NCBI RefSeq assembly: GCF_000350225.1
Contig: NW_005179101.1
Coordinates: 462,384 to 526,383 of the forward strand
Reading direction: 5' to 3'
Source of the DNA: Chondrus crispus
Lineage: Eukaryota; Rhodophyta; Florideophyceae; Gigartinales; Gigartinaceae
DNA: 64,000 bases
The translations under genes and the position numbers were made by a program. Shown piece by piece: positions 17,629-28,071 of this stretch. Each line of letters starts with the position of its first letter. Positions within the stretch are counted from its first letter, which is position 1. The notes below the pieces were generated by a model that had not been told where the DNA came from, searched no databases, and saw only the letters and a list, made by a program, of their open reading frames with translations.

Positions 17629-19252
17629 TCAACACCGTGAGCACAGAGCAAGGCACAGTATACGCTCGTGACGTCGTGGGTATTTTTGGAAATTGTTGGA
17701 GATGGGGGGGGGAGATATCACTTCCCTTACCGACAATGTTTCGGTGTGGCCTGCCGAGGGAATTTCGACAGCTGAAGGCGCCTTTGACGAGGATGGAGAG
17801 GCGAGGGCTGCGCGCGGGGAAGCAGGGATAGCCGATCGACGAGGAATTGGAGAGGAAGGGCGGGAGCATACATGAAGCTCCCGGGGGTCAGATGTGACGA
17901 TGGGGGTAACGTCGGGAACCGGTGTTTGGTTTCCGAATCGACGGCTCGTTTGAGCTTCCCACGCCGAGCAGAGGGTCGATGACCAGGGGTTGAACCACAC
18001 GAAGTCGCCCGTGGCTGGGTGGTATCGACCAGGGGAGAAGGAGGGACGTTGGCGATTGAAGGATCGAGAGGAGTTTTGCGGAGGGACACAGTCCCAATCC
18101 ACGCCCTCGATCGTATCAAGGAGGGAGCGTATTTCGCGATTGAAATCAGAGCCACCCAAAGGGGCAGAGAAGTCCAATAGACGCATTTGTGTTATCAGCT
18201 TCGCGGGGAGGTGCCAAAGGCGCCAGCAATCATAGGTCTCCCACAAGAGGGTGGCAAGTACTTTGATGCACCACTCTGTGAGGAAGACCACCCATAACCC
18301 GTGTTGCGGATCCCGCAGGTAGCTGCCATAGTACGTGAGTATGGGTCCCATTTCAGCCCAAAAGCCTTGACTCACCTCGTACTGGCTCCACCATGAGGGG
18401 ATGCGCTGGTAACGACTTGCATAATGCTGACGGGAAATCTCGCGCGCCTCTACCATTTGGTAGCCGATGAAGTACCCCGTATCAGACCGAATACGCCGTT
18501 CAAAGCGCACTGTGTTCTGAAAGAAGAAAATACCCCCGCGTTTTAAATGACGGAAATTCGAAGGGATAATGGGTTCGGTCCAAAAGATGGCATCGGATGT
18601 GACAGTATGTCGGCTTCGCCACAGGCGATCCGCCTCGGCGGCAGGGTCACCAAAGATGATATCAATGAGATTGTCTAAGTAGAGGCGTTCGCCCTCTGTA
18701 CGACAACGCCAAGCGTCACAACCGTATGACGAGGGTATGAGGGTGTCCGAAATGGGGATGGCAAGCCGAGCGAATACGACCTCCATAAATCGCAGAGAGA
18801 GAGTGACGGCCCCGTGGGGGAGGATGACGTAGGATGGAAGTCGGAATTGCTATACGGGTCCGCCAGTCAAAGGAGCGGATAGAAAGCACAGGGAGATTAC
18901 CGGGAAGCATGCCCGCGTCGTCGGCGAATTGGTGTTCGATTTTGGAAACGTCGCGAATACCCACGGAGGAGAACCACTGGGCCGAGGCAAATAAGGAAGG
19001 ATGTTCGTGCATGATTTTGTCCTGTAGCTCTTCGAGCGAGGGGTAGTGACGGGCTACCCAAGAGGGATGATAACCTGGATGAAAGGCAGGGTCGGAGACG
19101 TCCGAATCAGGGGGACGTCGGGGTATAGGAGGGAGGTCGACGGAAGCGCGAGACTTGTTCGCGAAGCCGACACCGGTGCGTCGACGGGCAGTATTTTCGC
19201 CCGCGAGCTCAGGAGGTGGAGGACACGTGGGATTCGTCTTGTCCTTGCTCAT
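17629..19252 (-). pseudogene. antisense ORF beside the third LTR family, broken
   Basis: Minus-strand coding region just upstream of the LTR at 19359, with a likely start at 19252 (MSKDKTN). It is Pro/Ser-rich at both ends and has a tryptophan- and tyrosine-rich middle (for example IPSWWSQYEVSQGFW, LWVVFLTEWCIKVL). Position and architecture copy the antisense ORFs of gypsy-1 and gypsy-2: minus strand relative to the LTR, just before a 3' LTR with a polypurine tract between. I cannot align the sequence to them by eye. The family is unknown. It is a fossil with about one break. Confidence 0.5.
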
Positions 19253-19345
19253 GCGGAGACCGTCGGTCAGGAACGGAAAAGTAGGGGGTCGAGAAGAGAA
19301 GAAGGAGTTGGAGATCAAGGAGTGTAGCCGATGTGCAAGGACGCT

Positions 19346-20405
19346 CAGAAGGGGGATATGTAGCGCAATACGCACCTGGAAAGGGGGGTGAAATGAAAGG
19401 AAAATATTTGGATATGAAAAGTAGTCCGAGTTGGGGGACACACGTGTGAATAATTGCACAGTTTGAATTTTTAATTATTTTATTTTATTTAGTTAATTAG
19501 TTGGCATTAATTTTGCTGACACTAGATTAGATCTAGGATCTAGCGCCGCGAGCTACTGTAGTGACTCCGGCGGGGCGATATATACCTTAGCCCTCTGACC
19601 ACCAAGTCAGTAAAGGTAACCCGAGTTGCCAGAGTTGAATGTCGCCTTGGTCGAAGTCCGTCTCTACCAAGACGCTCCCTTTTACCTAAGCCTGCGGCAT
19701 CCTCTATCGCTCGGGGGATCCCTTTTCTTTTTCCTTATTTCCCTATCCCTTTCTATCTCTAATTCTACCTATTTTTCCCTTATCTTGTGCTGGTGCCATC
19801 GGCCTCGGTTGCCACCGAACCGGTGTAGGTGTCTATGCCATCGGGCGACACAGTTGACGTAGCGCTGCTACTGTGACCCATTTTCCGACGGAGACCGTTG
19901 CAACGACGTCTCCCTCGAAGGGCTCCGTCGTGTTACGAGCCAGTGTTGGTACCATCGGTGTCGGTTGCGACCGAACTGGTGTAGGTGTTTCGAGCCATCG
20001 GGCGGCACAGTTGACGTAGCGCTGCTACTTTCGTTTCATCCCGTCGGGCTGCGTTGCGACGCCCCCGTCGAAGGCCTTGTCGCGTTAAAAGGTGTCGGAG
20101 AAGCTCAACGAGCATTGGCCTTACAACCCAGTGGATTCGGGGTACCCAAGTACACGCCCCACCCCGCACTCGTCGAGCAGTTCTTTTCGCAAGTCTCTAC
20201 CACACCGATCCCGTGCCGGGCTGTTTCTCTGTGCCCCCCTACCAGGGATCTGAGCTACTACGAGTCGCAAGCTCGTTTAAACGGAGAAGGGAGAGTGGGA
20301 CACTCCGTAGAGCTGTGCCATCAGCAGTTCTTCTCTTTGCTGCTGTTGTTGTTTTTGCTGGACCGTTGGACCGTGGTCCCTGCCTGACAGGCGCATTGCA
20401 CTACA
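19346..20405 (+). repeat. LTR of a third family, complete, with PPT-like tract
   Basis: The LTR spans 19359-20405 (1047 bp) with ends TGTAGCGCAATACGC / GCGCATTGCACTACA. A purine tract (AGAAGGGGGATA) lies immediately before it, so it reads as the 3' LTR of an element to its left, the one holding the antisense ORF. The U3 part is AT-rich with CTACTGTAG (19554) and a TATA-like GATATATA (near 19577). The second half contains two imperfect tandem units of about 155 bp (about 19788-19940 and 19943-20093). Directly after it begins gypsy gag sequence with no PBS. Confidence 0.75.
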
Positions 20406-23400
20406 ACAAGCCCTGCCGCATGTTGCTGGAGACATGCAGCAGATGGTCTGCGTACCTTACGCGGACGAGACTAGACGCGGGGATACCACCCGGGGTTCGA
20501 GAGAACCGATCCTCTCTTTTGATCCCCGGTGGGGCGGCTATCAGCCCCAGGATCTCACTACGCGTCAGGGCCCGGCAGACGTTCGTACGTTTCCGGTGAC
20601 CCTATTTGGCGCATTGGGCCCCGCGGCCCCCAGGGTCGAGGCAGTCCACACGATGATCCAGGAGTTTAGCTCCGTCGCCATTTACAGGATGTATCGTCTG
20701 GACAACGTCTCGACCCTCGTCACGTCAGGGGACGCGGGGCGAATCGCGAAATATGTGCATCGTTGCCGTGGGATTCGTCCCACGATGCGCAATTTTGATG
20801 GAACGAACGCGATCGAATTACTTCCCTTGCTGAAAGATGTGCGCATCACTTTCAATTCGCAACATCTCACGGCAGGGGTCGCGATTCGCGTACTCGCGCA
20901 TTTTCTTGAACGCGACGCGGAACGATTATATACAAGCTACACTATGCGCGGAATCCGTGCAGGCCAGCTCCATGACGATATGAGCCGGCCTGGGCTTATT
21001 AATCAATTTATCAAGCGCTACCTCACTGATGACGTACTGGGGGTAGCGCACGATGCCGTCGTGTCGGCCCATCAGAAGCCGCACGAGACGGAAAATGCGT
21101 TCGCGGATAGGCTCGAGTCGAACGCGTTCGAGTGCACCGCGGTATTTACGGAGCAAGCCTTGGGTCATTATTTTGTACGCGGATTGGCTCCCGCGACGCG
21201 AGCAGCGGTGGCAGAGACCGTCCAGAGGTTGCCCGCGAACCAGAAGACGGACCTGTCAATTATCAGACGCATCGCGACCGCAGAAGGAACCACGTTTCGC
21301 GCCCGACGCGGACTCCCGCTGCCGGACCCGAAACCGGCAGCGAGGGGGGCAGAACCCCCAGGTCGAACGCGACGAGCTCCCCCGCGACAGCCCTCCACGT
21401 CAATGAAGAGGACTGGGAGGCCGACCCCGTCCTCGTCATGAGAGGCGGGGAGGCCATGGGCGGCCGGCCTCCGACGCCGGCGTCGACGGAGACCACAGGC
21501 AGCTTTGCCACCGCGTTCGCGCACACCCCGGTAGGGGTGGGTGGCCCGGACCACCGTCTCGCGGAATTGGATATATCGCGTCAAGGGGGGGACGTGTATC
21601 CTCCCTCCTGTGTCCCCCAGCTCACGGAGGAAGAGGCCCGTCAGGCGGCGACATTCGCGTCAGCCGCCGGGAGCACGTACGTCTGCTGGCTGTGCCGAAC
21701 GCACGGCCATGCCATGTACGCGTGCCTCTTCCTCGCGCCGGAGCAGCGCATGTTTACCGCGTATCGAAACTACCGGTCTCAATTGCAGACGCGTCCGGGG
21801 ATGCGGAATCTCCTCCAACAGTAGGTCGCTGGTAACCGTGGTCCGCGCTCGGGCCACGCGAATCGCCCCGGAGGAGGCGTCCGTTTCGCCCCTCGCGGAG
21901 GAGGATATCGACGCGAACAACGCGACTTCCGAAAAGCCGACACGCAATACCCACGTCAGGATGGAAGAGGAGAACGCGGTCGGTCCAGATTGCCGACGGG
22001 GGTACAGAACGCGATACTGTACCTCCAGAACTGGGCAGAGGATACGCCTCCCCTGCCCGTACAGGGGAGCGAGCGAGAGCCGACTCCCGTCGCTCCCCAG
22101 ATTTTACAACGTCCGGACGTTGAAAATCACGCCCGCGAAGTACCCGAGTACTTCGCGGATGCTACCGCTCTGGAGTGGGTACGGCCAGGCCAGCCACTCG
22201 AACGGAGGTCCGGAGCCGCGCTAGCTACCGATAGTGGCGCGACTAGCTCGGATAGCTCAGGTAGCTCGAAAAACGCGTAAAGGCGGTCACGTTAACGCGA
22301 TCACGTGAACCGTCTCGCCAATATATACCCGACCCGTCAACATACCCTTATCAAGGGCAGGGGGAATACTTACCGATGATATTCCCCTCGCCGGAGTGCG
22401 AAGTCGCCGCGACCCACGACTGTCCGGCGCGAAAACAATTATTTATCAAACGCGAAATGACCGCGGCTTCCGTAAGCCCGGTACCACCCCACGAACGCGA
22501 AGATTTCCCGACCGCCGGAGGTCGGATGCCACGGATCCGCCGTGAAGGCACCAGAGACAGCAAGAGCCCGGTGCAAGAAGAAGAACGCGACGTGCGCGTC
22601 GAGAAGGCGCCGCGTGAAGAAGTAACGCGTGAACAACGCGTGGGCCCCTCCTTGGGCCCAAGGAGTCAAGGGCCAAAAGACGGACGCGAGGCCCCAGACT
22701 CCGACGGTCAAGGAAGAAGAACGCGAAGAAGGGGCAAGACGCGACGCCGACGCCCAAAGCGAAATGACCTGGCGCGAAAGGTCCCGCCCAAGGTCGTAGA
22801 GGGCGTCGTCTGCCTGATGACGTCCAAGATCTACAATATATTGGGCTCGATAGCCACTGAGAAGAACGCGTTCAAGCCGTACACTATCGCCGTCGATAAG
22901 TGTTCTGGCTACAATCTGGTGAGGAAGGCCGACCTTCCTCCCGATTGGACGCGACACGCGATACGAGACGCGCCATTGCCAAGGCTGGCCGGAGCGAACA
23001 GGAATCCGTTGAGGCTGAGCGCCATGGTCCGCTTGGTTGTCCGGATTCGGAACACGACGTTCCGAGTCCCGTTCGTCGTCGCGGACCAACTGGCCGTACC
23101 CGTGCTTCTTGGCACCTCGTTCATTGACGCGCATGTCCGGAGCATCGACATAGAGGCTCAGAGGCTCGAGCTCCGGCATGGGGTCGCCGTGGCCATCGTG
23201 AACGCGAAAGGGGAGCCGTCTCCCCCTACAATGCGACATGGACGCGAAACAAACCGCGCAGAAGTACGCGAAGAAACCAAGCACCCGATTCGGATCGCGC
23301 GCTGGGTAAATGTCCCCGCTATTTCGCAAGTTCGCGTACGCGTTACGACCGCGGGGAGGGGCCTGGTATTTTTGGATCCCAAGCCGTCGCTTCAGCACCG

Positions 23401-23412
23401 CCACGGGGTGAG
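20406..23412 (+). mobile_element. gypsy-3: Ty3/gypsy gag-pol remnant
   Basis: Truncated gypsy copy close to gypsy-2. It starts inside gag (near the conserved YADETRRGDTTRGS), keeps the capsid-like region and the CCHC knuckle (CWLCRTHGHAMYAC, near 21680), and has the gag-pol gap with its two stem-loops. It ends inside pol after the protease region. RT, integrase and its own LTRs are absent. Both ends abut LTRs of a different family, in the same orientation. It is a fossil, truncated at both ends with about two internal breaks. Confidence 0.85.
22278..22387 (+). promoter_or_regulatory. two stem-loops in the gag-pol gap (gypsy-3)
   Basis: Directly after the gag stop, GGCGGTCACGT pairs with ACGTGAACCGTC. 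Further on, GGGGAATA (22361-22368) pairs perfectly with TATTCCCC (22380-22387) around a loop containing ACCGAT. Placement matches gypsy-1 and gypsy-2. Confidence 0.6.
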
Positions 23413-24175
23413 TGTAGTGCAATACGCACCTGAAAAGGGGGGTGAAAAGAAAGGAAAATATTTGGATATGAAAAGTAGTCCGAGTTGGGGGACACACGTG
23501 TGAATAATTGCACAGTTTGAATTTTTAATTATTTTATTTTATTTAGTTAATTAGTTGGCATTAATTTTGCTGACACTAGATTAGATCTAGGATCTAGCGC
23601 CGCGAGCTACTGTAGTGACTCCGGCGGGCGATATATACATTAGCCCTTTGACCACCAAGTCAGTAAAGGTAACCCGAGTTGCCAGAGTTGAATATCGCCT
23701 TGGTCGAAGTCCGTCTTTCCCAAGACGCTCCCTTTTACCACAGATTACGTTATCCTTTGCGCTCGGGGGTTCCCCTTTTCTTTTTCCTTTATTTCCCTAT
23801 TCATTTCTACTTGTACCTCTAGATTTCCCTTAATTGTGTTGGTTCCACTGGAGTTGGTTGCGACCGATCCGGTGTAGGTGTTCTAGCCATCGGGCAACAT
23901 GTTGTGTAGCGCTGCTACTGTTTCAAGTTCCGTCGGAAGGCTGTTGCAACGACGCCTCCGTCGAAGGTCCTACTGTATAAGAAAGAGTTGGTACCACCTA
24001 CCGCGATTGCGATCGCGCTGGTGAGGGTGTTTTTAGCCATCGGGCAACACGTCGGTAGTAGCGCTGCTACACGGTTACGATCCCGTCGGGAAGTGCTGAA
24101 CAAGCCCCCGTCGAAGACCTTGAGTTATACCCAAGGTGCTGAAGACGCTCGTCGAGCATTGGCCTTACAACCCAG
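23413..24175 (+). repeat. LTR of the third family, truncated copy
   Basis: Starts TGTAGTGCAATACG and matches 19359 onward, including the two tandem units (about 23840-23985 and 23986-24125). It stops at the junction with duplication copy A, so the last part of the LTR is missing. No polypurine tract precedes it. Confidence 0.85.
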
Positions 24176-24608
24176 CGAAAGTGCTTCTACACTGGGCGCC
24201 ACTATCCGCCTAGCTCTCAAGCGCAAGCTGGCAGATAAGGGTAGGCGTTGACAAGAATTACAAAATGTGTAACCGACCATTCATAAAGTTAAAAATGGCT
24301 AAGTGGGTCGACCCCAAGATTCTTATGTAGCTGTAATCTGCTTAATCTCCCCATTCACACGGGCGAGGTTTTGTTACATAGATATGACTACAACGCCAGG
24401 AATTTTAAAAAACAATACATTCATTGGCTGATGAAGATATTTTAGAAACCCTCAGGAAGTGGGAGAAAAAAGGTAAAACGTTTTTTAAGCACTGCCACAG
24501 CGCACAGTGATCCTCGCGCTGCATTTCTCTCGTTCCCCATCCCTTGGGTCCCTTACCGCATTCAACGCTCCCCTTTCCATTCCCTGCCCCTCTACCCCTG
24601 CTGTCGGC

Positions 24609-26607
24609 ATGTCCGGTGAGCAACAAGACCCATTCGGACTTGAGTCAATGCAAGAAACGGACCTACTGTGCACAACGACAGATAGCAGTGAACAACAGCT
24701 AGATGTCACTCGTCTCGTTGCCGATGCTGAGTCCCTCCTCGCAGATGTTAATGGACAGTCCGTTCCGCAGCCAAGCCTAACACTACTTTCGCAGTCCTTG
24801 ACGCCTGCGGCAAAGTTAAATGCAAAGACGCACTACGACAAGGCTATGATGCAGTGTATTTGTGAAACTAAATGTGTGGATAAACTTGATGATGCAGAAG
24901 ACTTAGCGTACTCATTTGTGTCGCTAAAAGACTCAGACAGGCTGAGTATTGTTAGGTCGATGTTTTTAGCCCTCACCTCAGCAGCCAACAGCCAAAATGA
25001 GTTATGTGAATGGCTGCCAGGTCACGCCGCAAAGCGCAAAGCTAAGAGGCGTCGCACCGATACGGCCGGTAACACATCAACAGTTTACTGTCTGCTCGGT
25101 AAACGGATTTGCCGACATGCATTTAGCGCGATTGTCCAACTGCATTCCGTGACTATCAACAAGCATGCAATTGAGGTATCCAGTAACCGCAGCATTGGAC
25201 CTTACATACCTTTAAGGTCTGAAGGGCAGAATGGGAGGCGCTCCTTGCAAACTATAGTTGCTATTGGCTTTCTGCCACGGTATGGTGATTTGCATGCACT
25301 GGCATGCCCGACGGGGCGTGGCTCATCCGATGAGCACCCAGTGCAATGGTTGCCATGTGACACTATTAAGAAGCTTGTTTATGATGCTTATGTCGCGAAC
25401 TGGTCAGAAATCATGGACTTTGTTTTTTTGTCGACGTCTGGTTCCCCAGTACGTCCAGAAAAGCCGCTAAGCAAAGACGGCTTTGGGAAGGTTTGGAATC
25501 AACACATCCCTACATTACGCATTCTAAAGAACGGAAGTGACTTCTGCGACCTGTGTACTCAACTGAAGAATACTGCTGAAAACCTACAGGATCCCAATGC
25601 TAAAGACGCCGTTTTACAGGCACGGGAGAGGCACCGGCAGGAGGCTTTTGTTGAATTCAGACGATACCGCAGTTTGCAGAGTGAGGCAAAACAAAGCCTA
25701 TCGGGAGATTATATTCACCTCGTGTTCGACTTTGCCGAAAAGATCCTTCTTCCCTCTTTACTTCGACAGCCCGGTCAACTGCATTTTGTTACTGGGCTTA
25801 AATTTGATTTTTTGGGGTGGCGTGTAGCAACATCAATCGAACCTACATCTTTGGCCTTCCAGAGGGGTATTGGCCAATGGACAAGACATGCAACGAAGTC
25901 GTTTCTATGTTAAATCATGCAATTGCATTGCAACGTCAGCCGGGTTCAGTTGTGCAAGTGTTCGCAAACTAGTTTTGCATGCAGATAACTGCGCTGGCCA
26001 CAACAAAAACCAATTCATGCTTTACTACCTGGCGTGGCGTGTCTGTGTTGGTTTCGAGACTGAAATTGAGCTGAACTTTCTAGTCGCCGGTCACACTAAG
26101 AATCAGTGTGACGGTGCATTTGGGCACGTGAAACGAGCACTAAAACAAGCGGATGTACTCTGCCCGCCCGATATGATGGGGGTAATAGAGGGAAGTGCGA
26201 GAACCAATGAAGGTGTTTACTCTGTTGATGTTCCATGGTTTGATTGGAAGGAGTTTCTAACAGGTTTGTTCAAGACTCCTACGTCGTTTCGTATTAGCCA
26301 GTATCATGTGTTTACGGTCAGAAGGGCAGAACCTGGTATTTTGAAAGTCAAAGAGCTTTCTAGCACGAGTGACTTTTCCGACTATTGCCTCTTCAAGAGA
26401 AGCGTAACGGAGGCATTAGTGATGCAGAAGACTGCCGTAGCTTTGCACAATCCAGCGTTAGTTCTTAGTCCGACGCCTCTAGAACTAGTTCCTTTGCCGC
26501 GGGAGCACACCAGAAGGGACTATCTTGAGGAGAATGTATGCCAAAGGTATTATGAGGGCAACCAACGCTTTGCTGAGGATTACTTTGGCAATGGAAAGGA
26601 GAAATAG
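24609..26607 (+). pseudogene. DUF7869-domain putative transposase
   Basis: Likely the protein that mobilised the 24267-27431 element. The first part (ATG 24609 to 25913, 434 aa) has a Cys pair CDLC near residue 315 and the DUF7869-like HLVFDFAEKILLPSLLRQPG near residue 380. The second part (about 25960-26607) carries HADNCAGHNKNQF and FLVAGHTKNQCD, the other hallmarks of that family, whose Asp and His residues suggest an RNase H-like nuclease. The conserved reading passes through a third frame between about 25830 and 25960, so two frame changes separate the halves unless a small intron or sequence error is involved. The family name rests on recalled motifs. DUF7869 is usually left unannotated, so its role as transposase here is inferred from the TIRs. 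Confidence 0.75.
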
Positions 26608-26633
26608 GTAGCAAAAGACTGTATGTTCATTGA

Positions 26634-27196
26634 GGGCCTCCTTTAAGACAGCATGGACCGCCATGTTTGGATGTATATGTTTGCGATTTTCAAAATATTA
26701 CATGTCCAATAATTTAATGTATTGTGTCAGCGCGCCGTGATCCGTAAATTGGCTCAAGGGGTGCTTCATACCGGGCTATCGATAGGGAAGCGAACGGTCT
26801 TTCTGAGCAGTGATGCAAGGAAGTGGCTGCAAAAAAGCCGCAAATCTCATTATCTTACAGTGCCTGGTTCGATATAGTGCCGTTTTCGGCCCACTGACAG
26901 AGGGAGGCACTATATCGCGATCCCCGTGTACTGGCATTCAGGGACGTCAATAAAATGATTAAATTGAATTTTAATGTATGCTAAATTGGATCAAGATTGA
27001 ATTCTATCGCACTTATGCGGTAGGCGACAGCCAATGGTGTGCTCTCGTATGGCACGTTGGTAGCGACAGATTCCATTATATTAACTTCGTGTGCGCCATC
27101 ATACTGTTAAGAAAAGTATTAAATGGACCAATCAGGTGCACGCTGACGTCCATACATGTCCAAACATGCCCGTCCATGCTGTCTTAAAGGAGGCCC
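26634..27196. mobile_element. MITE nested in the DUF7869 transposon
   Basis: 563 bp with inverted ends of about 36 bp starting GGGCCTCCTTTAAGACAGCA, flanked by TGA on both sides (26631-26633 and 27197-27199). It has no coding capacity. Short ends of this kind with a 3-bp duplication suggest a PIF/Harbinger-like or other 3-bp-target family, but no autonomous partner is in the window. It lies between the transposase ORF and the right TIR of its host element. Confidence 0.8.
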
Positions 27197-27559
27197 TGAG
27201 GGCCTCCACTGATTAAAGAAGGTGAACCAGCTGTTCTGTACTGTGCGAGGCAAGTTCGGGCGCATCTCTGAATCTATTGGTCGGATTAACAAACGGATTG
27301 CGGCATCTCAAAGCTCTCGACATTCTTAAAAAGAAAGGGGTTTTCGTGTTTTTTCGTTAAAAAAAGGGTCTTGGCCATATCTCCGAATCAATTTTTTAGC
27401 CATTTTTAATTTTATGAATGGACGGTTACACAAATGCAGACCGAGTCCAGCAAAATTAGTGTCTCGGTGACACGTGGCCTCGCATGAGGCCTCTTCTTAA
27501 GCTGTGAAAAGAAATTCAAATTTTGCGCAGTCGAGTACCACTGAGCTCTTTTTGACTGA

Positions 27560-27853
27560 AACGGGGCATGTTAAGACACACCCTCACACACCCTGAGGGT
27601 GTGTCTTAACATGCCCCGTTTTGCTGCGGTTTGCTTTGCTTTGCCCAAAGAAGTGATTTGGCGTGCTATGAGTGGCTCCTACTTTTTAATTTATGTGTTT
27701 AAGAAAAGCAAGGGCTTAAGAAGCATACGGTATTTGTTAAGAATTTAAAAGTATTCCTGGCAAAACCGGGCAAGGCAAAGCAAAAGCCAGCCTGTTAAGA
27801 CACGCCCTGAGGGCGTGTCTTAAGGGCGTGTCTTAACAGGCTGGTTTTTGCGA
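27560..27853. mobile_element. MITE with hairpin ends
   Basis: 294-bp insertion in copy A, flanked by TGA (27557-27559 and 27854-27856). Copy B near 34879 has the empty site with one TGA. Each end is itself a near-perfect hairpin: ACGGGGCATGTTAAGACAC with its complement within 27561-27622, and GCCAGCCTGTTAAGACACGC with its complement within 27787-27843. The two ends share CTGTTAAGACAC-like cores. Non-coding. Confidence 0.85.
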
Positions 27854-28071
27854 TGAGATCTTTTTGATCCAGGCCTTGCTTCTCACTTTTCACATGGTAG
27901 CGTCCCTTGCCATCTTGTACAATACGAACATTACCCAAAAGTCTGCGATCGCCTTGTACAAACGCAAACTCTCTCAACGCGCTCTACGACAACGAACACA
28001 AAAGATTTTATTGGAAAATATCACAAGCGCGACGGAAAGGGTACGCAAGATTGCTCCCAGGATTGGAACAC

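Larger units (their letters stand above)
24267..27431 (+). mobile_element. DNA transposon with DUF7869-type transposase
   Basis: A 3165-bp insertion in copy A. Its ends are 36-bp inverted repeats with two mismatches, starting GTGTAACCG, flanked by AAAT on both sides (24263-24266 and 27432-27435). Copy B (near 34756) shows the uninterrupted site with a single AAAT, which proves the insertion. If one more base is counted into each repeat, the target duplication reads AA instead. The element encodes a protein with the DUF7869 signature and holds a MITE at 26634-27196. The two ends are little decayed. Confidence 0.9.

Noticed and set aside
22439-23497. 352-aa minus-strand ORF opposite gypsy-3 pol (and 57142-58107 opposite gypsy-2 pol)
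   Set aside because: Both mirror the protease-region codons of pol in the antisense frame. The open frame follows from codon bias in homologous sequence and is not kept at similar length in gypsy-1.
19359-24175. A single complete LTR element with gypsy-3 as its internal region
   Set aside because: No PBS after the first LTR, no PPT before the second, no target duplication, and the internal DNA belongs to a family with different LTRs.
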